A stretch of DNA of 11,310 nt, taken from contig JBFFNE010000091.1 in assembly GCA_041563315.1 (NCBI GenBank), positions 1-11,310 of the forward strand, given 5' to 3'. Under the pieces are notes generated by a model. That model saw only the letters and a program-made list of their open reading frames with translations, did not search any database and had not been told where the DNA came from. Shown here piece by piece: positions 7,143 through 11,310 of this stretch. Source of the DNA: JBFEYJ01 sp041563315. Lineage in GTDB: Bacteria > Pseudomonadota > Gammaproteobacteria > Thiohalomonadales > Thiohalomonadaceae. Each line of letters opens with the position of its first letter. The first letter of the stretch is position 1. The translations under genes and the position numbers were made by a program.

Positions 7143-8234
7143 TTAAGGAACAATCCCGAACTCTTCCAGAACCTCCTCAATACGTAGCGCATATCGCTCA
7201 TTGCCAATACCGTTGACATTAATCCCAAGCACTTCACCCTTTTTATTAAAGAGAGGGGTTCCCAAAAGACCGCCAATTGAAGCTGCACTTGCCGTATGAG
7301 TAATTAGGCCATAACCTGAATTTGTTGTCGTGAATCCTGTAACAACCCCGTCTGCAACCCTGCCACTCGCCCCCATCATGAAAATTTCATCACCCGGTTT
7401 AAGTGAGTGCGAATCTCCAATGGTTACTGGCTCACAAGCAGTATTACTGTTAATGCGCAGAAGAGAAACGCCTAGCCCCTCATTACGCTCCACAATATCT
7501 AAGGAATAAGAGTTACTATTAAAATTGGCGGAAAGTGTTTCCGCTCCTCCTGCAGAAACCGGAATTTGCTGATGAATTCTTTCCCGCTCTTTTACCGCCG
7601 ACTCAATTTTATCCTGTATCCGTTTTGTCACTTTTTCAAAAGCTTCTTTACTACAATCTGAGCATGTTTTAATGAAATGCTGTCTTTTTTCTTCTAATTG
7701 CGCGCTCAGATTTCCGATTTTTTGATCGACAGAGCCTATTCTTGAATTAACTGAGCCTCTAGATGACGGGGGCATTTTACTGATATAAGAATCAGTCAAT
7801 GCATAACAACTACGAGTGATAAGGAATGAAGTACTCGAATCTTTTGGATATGAAATCCTTGAATTCCGCACTTTGAAAGTTGCATGGGCGACTTGACCTT
7901 TCACGTTGTCATCAAGAAGCTTTTTCGAACTGTACTGACTATAGGGGTTGGTCAACTGCCTGGAACTACTCGTACTCTGTTGGGGAGTAGACGCTTCGTT
8001 GTCCAAATTAACAACCACCACTACCGACACACAGACAACAACAATTGCAGCGCCAAGTTTCTTAAATAGCTGGCGCCGGTTTTCTTCTTTTTGTGCTACC
8101 CGTTGGTATTCCAACTCTCCGAGGCGACGCCGTTTTTCAGCGTACTTTGAAAATACAATGCCACATGATGGACACTGCTCCCCCCCATCTCGTGGGTAGC
8201 TGCATTTCGGGCATTTCATTATTGAAGTGTTCAC
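7143..8234 (-). CDS. Zinc-ribbon, single-pass membrane protein with a trypsin-fold domain, probable pseudoprotease
   Basis: This 363-residue protein has an N-terminal zinc ribbon (CPKC at 8-11, CPSC at 21-24, ending GIVFSKY), a charged helix, a membrane helix (about 61-77, AAIVVVCVSVVVVV), a Ser/Gln-rich linker, and an S1/HtrA-like domain from about 115. The ribbon would be cytoplasmic and the rest periplasmic. The three places where a catalytic triad should be look replaced. The usual LTN.HV becomes ALTDSYI (Tyr150 for His), D-x-A-L-L becomes GVSLLRI (Gly255 for Asp), and GNSGGPL becomes GLLGTPL (Leu324 for Ser). A coiled-coil insert (about 165-223) with C191-S-D-C194 lies between the His and Asp positions. 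The start is GTG 8234, with AAGGAAG upstream; ATG 8219 has no ribosome-binding site. The gene is AT-rich relative to the neighbouring M48 gene. I infer a binding or scaffold role, not proteolysis. Confidence 0.75.
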   Translation of the reverse strand: MNTSIMKCPKCSYPRDGGEQCPSCGIVFSKYAEKRRRLGELEYQRVAQKEENRRQLFKKLGAAIVVVCVSVVVVVNLDNEASTPQQSTSSSRQLTNPYSQYSSKKLLDDNVKGQVAHATFKVRNSRISYPKDSSTSFLITRSCYALTDSYISKMPPSSRGSVNSRIGSVDQKIGNLSAQLEEKRQHFIKTCSDCSKEAFEKVTKRIQDKIESAVKERERIHQQIPVSAGGAETLSANFNSNSYSLDIVERNEGLGVSLLRINSNTACEPVTIGDSHSLKPGDEIFMMGASGRVADGVVTGFTTTNSGYGLITHTASAASIGGLLGTPLFNKKGEVLGINVNGIGNERYALRIEEVLEEFGIVP

Positions 8235-8341
8235 TTTTCAGCTTCCTTGGCTAACATTTTTATTGCCTTTGAATAACCTTCAAAGGTAATCGGTGCTGAC
8301 AATACTTTTGATACTGGACACAGATTAATTTGACTCTCATA
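8231..8341 (-). pseudogene. Short coding-like remnant overlapping the pseudoprotease start
   Basis: From a stop at 8344-8342 the minus strand is open for 36 codons to TGA 8233-8231. That stop overlaps the GTG start of the pseudoprotease gene as GTGA, the spacing typical of co-translated genes. The end of the translation (APITFEGYSKAIKMLAKEAEK) has protein-like composition. There is no good start: only one late ATG (8257-8255), which would leave 8 residues, or a TTG at 8302. It may be the 3' end of a decayed upstream gene, or a short leader peptide. I do not recognise a family. Confidence 0.3.
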
Positions 8342-8574
8342 TTATCATTCAATTCATCGTAGCAAAAGCCAGAGAATCTCGTAAAAGAGCTTTACACGAC
8401 GTGAATGTGGGCCATGAGCCCAGCACTGCAACGGTAATGTATTGACTAAGCAAATTGCCCAGGTTATTTCAGAAGTGAGAATTCAACTTCGCTCTTAGTG
8501 CAGCACAGGGTTACTGGTTGAGCTTTGCGCACTCGGCGTCTTTGCCCTTGGCGTTAAATCATTCTTTGCCGCAG
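8342..8574. other. Intergenic region with ORF fragments, no intact gene
   Basis: This lies between the M48 stop codon and the pseudoprotease leader. On the minus strand an open stretch ends at TGA 8351-8349 (about 39 codons, no ATG near its start). Another ends at TAA 8513-8511 just past the M48 stop. A small hairpin, TGGGC-N5-GCCCA, is at 8408-8422. There is no T-tract terminator and no clear promoter. Confidence 0.5.
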
Positions 8575-9618
8575 TCAGCTCGACCCACGAAAGAGCTGCA
8601 CCCGCTCTTCGGTATCGGGGTGGGTGGAGAGGTATTCGAAGAGCTTAGACCGGGACCCCTTCTCCTCGGCCTCCTTGCTGCGTACCTGGTGTTCCTCCTC
8701 AATATGCATGAGAATGCTGGCAAAGCGCTCTGTTTCAATATTGTGGTTGCTGAGGTATTCGTAGGCATAGCGATCGGCCTCATGCTCAAACCTCCGTGAA
8801 TAGCCGAGCTGGACCAACAGCATTGGCAGGGCTACCGTAGCGCTCGACACATCGCCTGTGGCGTAGGTCACGAATAGCGCCAATACCGAGTTTTGGAGGA
8901 TCTGGCGTAGGCTATGGCGGTGCACCACGTGACCGATCTCGTGTGCCAATATCGCCACCAGCTCCTCGTCGTTCTGCGCCAGCTTTACCAGCTCATCGGT
9001 CATCACCACCGTGCCCGAGGGCAGGGCGAAGGCATTGGCGCCCAGCATCTCCCCGCCCTGGCGAAACAGCAACCTGAAACGAAAACCACTATCAAGCGTC
9101 CCGGTCATCTTGGCAAATAATGCCTGCAGGCGGCTCTGCGGGTCTTGCAGCAGCTCACTAGGCTCAAACAGGTGTTCATCGAGATAATCGAGGGTCTCTT
9201 CACTGACACTGGCGGTGATATCGGCGGGTAACCGGTAGGCGATACCTTCGGCGGCAGCGGGAAGGCCGTATTGTACCATCCCCCAGATAAAAGCAACCAC
9301 GAGCAGCAGCGAAGCAAGTACATAGTGCCAGCGGCTTTCCAAACGGTAAATGAAGGAATTCCAGCCATTTTGTTTGTGCTGCTGTAACAGATGATCGACG
9401 CCATCGTTATCACGGGTTTCGAATTTCCAGCCGCCGGGAAGAGTGAAGTAACGTGGCGTATTACCCAAACGCGAGCTGACCTTCACCGCACCGAATAAAT
9501 AACTGGCGCTGCCTTCATCCCAGCTAAACTGCAGTTCACCGTCCGGACGGACGGTGAGTCTGGCCGGCCAGTGACGCGAAGTCCTGCCGTCAAAGAGCTC
9601 GCCGCAAAGCTCACTCAT
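8575..9618 (-). CDS. Membrane-anchored M48 family zinc metallopeptidase
   Basis: This 347-residue protein has a soluble N-terminal domain (about 1-95), one membrane helix (about 98-118, YVLASLLLVVAFIWGMV), and then an M48 peptidase domain. The zinc motif AHEIGHVVHRH gives His226, Glu227 (catalytic) and His230. The third ligand is Glu278 in RRFEHEADRYAYE, and the family motif STHPDTEERV is at 331-340. The LPSGTVVMTDELV segment (199-211) upstream is also typical of M48B/C (Oma1- and BepA-like) enzymes. It should be an active protease, with the peptidase domain probably in the periplasm, acting on envelope proteins; substrates cannot be read from sequence. The ATG overlaps the stop of the DUF898 gene by 4 bp (ATGA), so translation is probably coupled. 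The C-terminus may be altered (see the finding at 8511-8577). Confidence 0.92.
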   Translation of the reverse strand: MSELCGELFDGRTSRHWPARLTVRPDGELQFSWDEGSASYLFGAVKVSSRLGNTPRYFTLPGGWKFETRDNDGVDHLLQQHKQNGWNSFIYRLESRWHYVLASLLLVVAFIWGMVQYGLPAAAEGIAYRLPADITASVSEETLDYLDEHLFEPSELLQDPQSRLQALFAKMTGTLDSGFRFRLLFRQGGEMLGANAFALPSGTVVMTDELVKLAQNDEELVAILAHEIGHVVHRHSLRQILQNSVLALFVTYATGDVSSATVALPMLLVQLGYSRRFEHEADRYAYEYLSNHNIETERFASILMHIEEEHQVRSKEAEEKGSRSKLFEYLSTHPDTEERVQLFRGSS

Positions 9619-10928
9619 AAACCGATATCCATATCAAAGACATCACCGATCTCCTCTCCCAGGGAACTGACATTTTTCTCCTCAGCAGCAACGAAGCTGT
9701 CGAGATCACCGTCAACTATCAGGGTCAGGCATTCGGCATGATAATTTGCCAAGCGTACCTTGGCCCAGGGCGCCGCCAGGCCGAGAGTGAGTGCTGTGGC
9801 AATCGCATTGGAAAAATAGATCCAGGCCACCCTGCCTACCTTCAATCGGCTCTCAAAACAATGACATTGCAGGACACTGCTATTAAACGTCAGATTGCTG
9901 GTGGTAGCGCTGACATAGGCGAAGAGGAGCAGATATAATGGTAATATCACCAGTGGTGCGAATAGTGGGAAGATGGCGCCCACCCCCGCAGCGAGAAGCA
10001 TACTGATGATGATAATGCCGAGAGCACGAAGGAAAATACCGTAGAAGTCGCCAGCGCTAAAGTGCGGCTCGAATGGCGCCGTGCCGTATCGGGAATGCGC
10101 AACAATAAAGCGCTTTTGGCGGTACACGACGTAGGGTATAAGGATGCCGATAGTGAGCACACCGGCAAGCGGCCACAGCACAAACGTCTTAAACGCCTCC
10201 CTGTAGGTACCATCGAAGTTGAACCGGATATTACGAAATGCCGTGTTGCGATTGCGAAAGGCCATCGACTTGCACACCAGCCAGGGTAGAGCGACAAGAA
10301 ATACCAGCATGAACAATATATTCAGCAGCGGCATGAGTTCACCGACGATGACATAGATGGTGAAGAAAACCACAGCAATGATCCGTCCCTTGAGTATAGT
10401 GATGGGATCAGCCAGATATTCAAAGCTGTGATGACCAATATGGGTATTACTGTAGAAATATCGGTGGTTGCGCACTTTCGCCCAGGCCGAATAGATGCCC
10501 AGAGTCAGAATAGAAAGCAGCACATTGACGATCCAGATCTTGAAATACTCTCCGGCTTTACCTTCGAAGCGAAACGGCATCGGCACGCGACCATCTCTCT
10601 GCACTGCACCCTTTTCTGCACTGGCCGAAGCGGGGAGAAGCACTGCAGCGGATGCAACTGTCTGCTGCTCAGCCATTTGAGTGACACTGCTCTCAGACAT
10701 CAGTTGGATAAACGTAATCAAACCGCGCTGTTGCAGTTGGGCCTGGAATGCCTGCGCGCGCTCGTGGCTAAGATTTTTTTTGACCACCACAGCGGGTAAG
10801 GAAAAGAGCTGCTCCACCTTTTCCTGCGAAACCTTGAACAACTCTTCTATATTCTGCTTGACCTTTTCCAGATCAAATCCATCGACCAGATCACCCTGAA
10901 ATACCAGCATGTAGGCTTGCTGTTGCAT
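9615..10928 (-). CDS. YjgN/DUF898 family polytopic inner-membrane protein with an extra N-terminal domain
   Basis: This 437-residue protein has a small alpha/beta-like N-terminal domain (about 4-76, with VFQGDLVDGFDLEKVKQNI and LPAVVVKKNLSHERAQAF), a low-complexity linker rich in Ala/Ser/Gln (about 78-112), and a DUF898 membrane domain (about 117-400). I count six or seven hydrophobic segments near 130-150, 182-200, 202-220, 250-270, 300-320, 322-342 and 370-390. An internal repeat is visible: ILTLGIYSAWAKVR (140-153) and ALTLGLAAPWAKVR (379-392), a signature of the family. Its molecular function is unknown in any organism I can recall. It is the first gene of an operon with the M48 peptidase. 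ATG 10928 is preferred over TTG 10931 because AGGAG lies 7 bases before the ATG. Confidence 0.88.
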   Translation of the reverse strand: MQQQAYMLVFQGDLVDGFDLEKVKQNIEELFKVSQEKVEQLFSLPAVVVKKNLSHERAQAFQAQLQQRGLITFIQLMSESSVTQMAEQQTVASAAVLLPASASAEKGAVQRDGRVPMPFRFEGKAGEYFKIWIVNVLLSILTLGIYSAWAKVRNHRYFYSNTHIGHHSFEYLADPITILKGRIIAVVFFTIYVIVGELMPLLNILFMLVFLVALPWLVCKSMAFRNRNTAFRNIRFNFDGTYREAFKTFVLWPLAGVLTIGILIPYVVYRQKRFIVAHSRYGTAPFEPHFSAGDFYGIFLRALGIIIISMLLAAGVGAIFPLFAPLVILPLYLLLFAYVSATTSNLTFNSSVLQCHCFESRLKVGRVAWIYFSNAIATALTLGLAAPWAKVRLANYHAECLTLIVDGDLDSFVAAEEKNVSSLGEEIGDVFDMDIGL

Positions 10929-10949
10929 CAAACCGCTCCTTGGGTTGTT

Positions 10950-10955
10950 ATTATA
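10950..10955 (-). promoter_or_regulatory. Candidate -10 element for the DUF898-M48 operon
   Basis: A perfect TATAAT on the minus strand lies 21 bases before the ATG. A -35-like TTAACT (10975-10970) matches consensus in 4 of 6 positions but with a short 15-base spacer. The leader would be only about 15 nt, yet it includes the AGGAG ribosome-binding site. Confidence 0.4.
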
Positions 10956-11197
10956 CCTGTGTTGGTGCCTAGTTAAGCATGTCCGCTCCCCGCAGGGGAT
11001 TTGAAGTAAAAAAAAGCCTCACCAAGCACAATGGTTTTAACATGGGCCAAATTCGATGGTCAACCTGGCGCTACCAGGAGTAGACCCGCGCTCACTATTA
11101 CACATGGCAAGAATCTCAGCATTAAGGTAGACTTTCAGACTTGTCAGTAGCCTGTCCGCTGATTCCAGCCCGCAACTCTCAACAAGCAGTCACCGCT

Positions 11198-11310
11198 ATG
11201 CATGCCCTCGAACTCCAGGGTCTGAAAAAGACCTACAACAACGGTTTTGAAGCCCTCAAAGGAATTGACCTGGTGGTCGAAGAGGGCGACTTCTTCGCCC
11301 TGCTCGGCCC
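11198..11310 (+). CDS. ABC transporter ATP-binding protein, N-terminal 37 codons only (YadG-like)
   Basis: The translation begins MHALELQGLKKTY, continues with GFEALKGIDLVVEEGDFFALLGP, and is cut off just before the rest of the Walker A motif. The start resembles E. coli YadG, the ATPase partner of the YadH membrane protein in an ABC-2 type exporter: the same LEL..LKKTY, ALkGIDL.VE.GDF.ALLGP spacing. No strong ribosome-binding site is seen before ATG 11198. The 266-bp gap to the DUF898 gene makes this a divergent, independent unit. Family membership is clear; the YadG assignment is tentative with so little sequence. Confidence 0.85.
   Translation, partial: MHALELQGLKKTYNNGFEALKGIDLVVEEGDFFALLG

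Noticed and set aside
10929..10931. A TTG start one codon before the DUF898 ATG
   Set aside because: The ATG at 10928 has the better spacing (7 bases) from AGGAG and is the more usual codon.
11009..11022. A-run followed by GCCTCACC, looking like a minus-strand terminator T-tract
   Set aside because: No good hairpin precedes the T-run on the minus strand, and no minus-strand gene lies upstream of it that would need ending.
1..11310. Possible CRISPR array, tRNA or rRNA genes
   Set aside because: No regularly spaced direct repeats and no tRNA or rRNA signature sequences were seen on either strand.

Overview
The window looks like chromosomal DNA from an autotrophic gammaproteobacterium, probably a sulfur-oxidising or similar chemolithoautotroph. 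The support is a form I (IA-like) RuBisCO large-subunit gene with a divergent LysR regulator of CbbR type, a PreP-like M16C protease, a YadG-like ABC ATPase and a YjgN/DUF898 membrane protein, most of them GC-rich. The lineage is an inference from these families; no rRNA or other marker gene is present.

Layout. 1-1260 (-) is the N-terminal 420 codons of cbbL, running off the left edge. 1261-1434 is the shared control region. 1435-2346 (+) is cbbR. 2350-3002 carries no credible gene but holds a non-coding element about 650 bp long, built of nested inverted repeats and hairpins, with MITE-like ends whose right end is present twice. 3087-6008 (+) is a complete M16C/PreP-type zinc protease, followed by a nested hairpin. 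6068-6663 is non-coding with two palindromes.

6664-7113 (+) is a small membrane-anchored pilin-like protein without a prepilin cleavage motif. It converges on 7143-8234 (-), a zinc-ribbon plus transmembrane plus trypsin-fold protein whose three catalytic positions all appear to be replaced. 8235-8574 contains short ORF remnants. 8575-9618 and 9615-10928 (both -) form a two-gene operon with a 4-bp overlap: a YjgN/DUF898 polytopic membrane protein followed by a membrane-anchored M48 metallopeptidase. 11198-11310 (+) is the start of an ABC transporter ATPase.

How the genes may work together. cbbL and cbbR form the classic regulator/target pair for Calvin-Benson CO2 fixation. The M48 and DUF898 genes are almost certainly co-translated and probably act together at the inner membrane. 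The pilin-like and pseudoprotease genes are AT-richer than everything around them, which suggests a separate origin or relaxed selection. Their closeness to the M48/DUF898 pair hints at an envelope-related cluster, but a functional link is not shown by sequence alone. The two most unusual items are the inverted-repeat element at 2350-3002 and the pseudoprotease/pilin-like pair.
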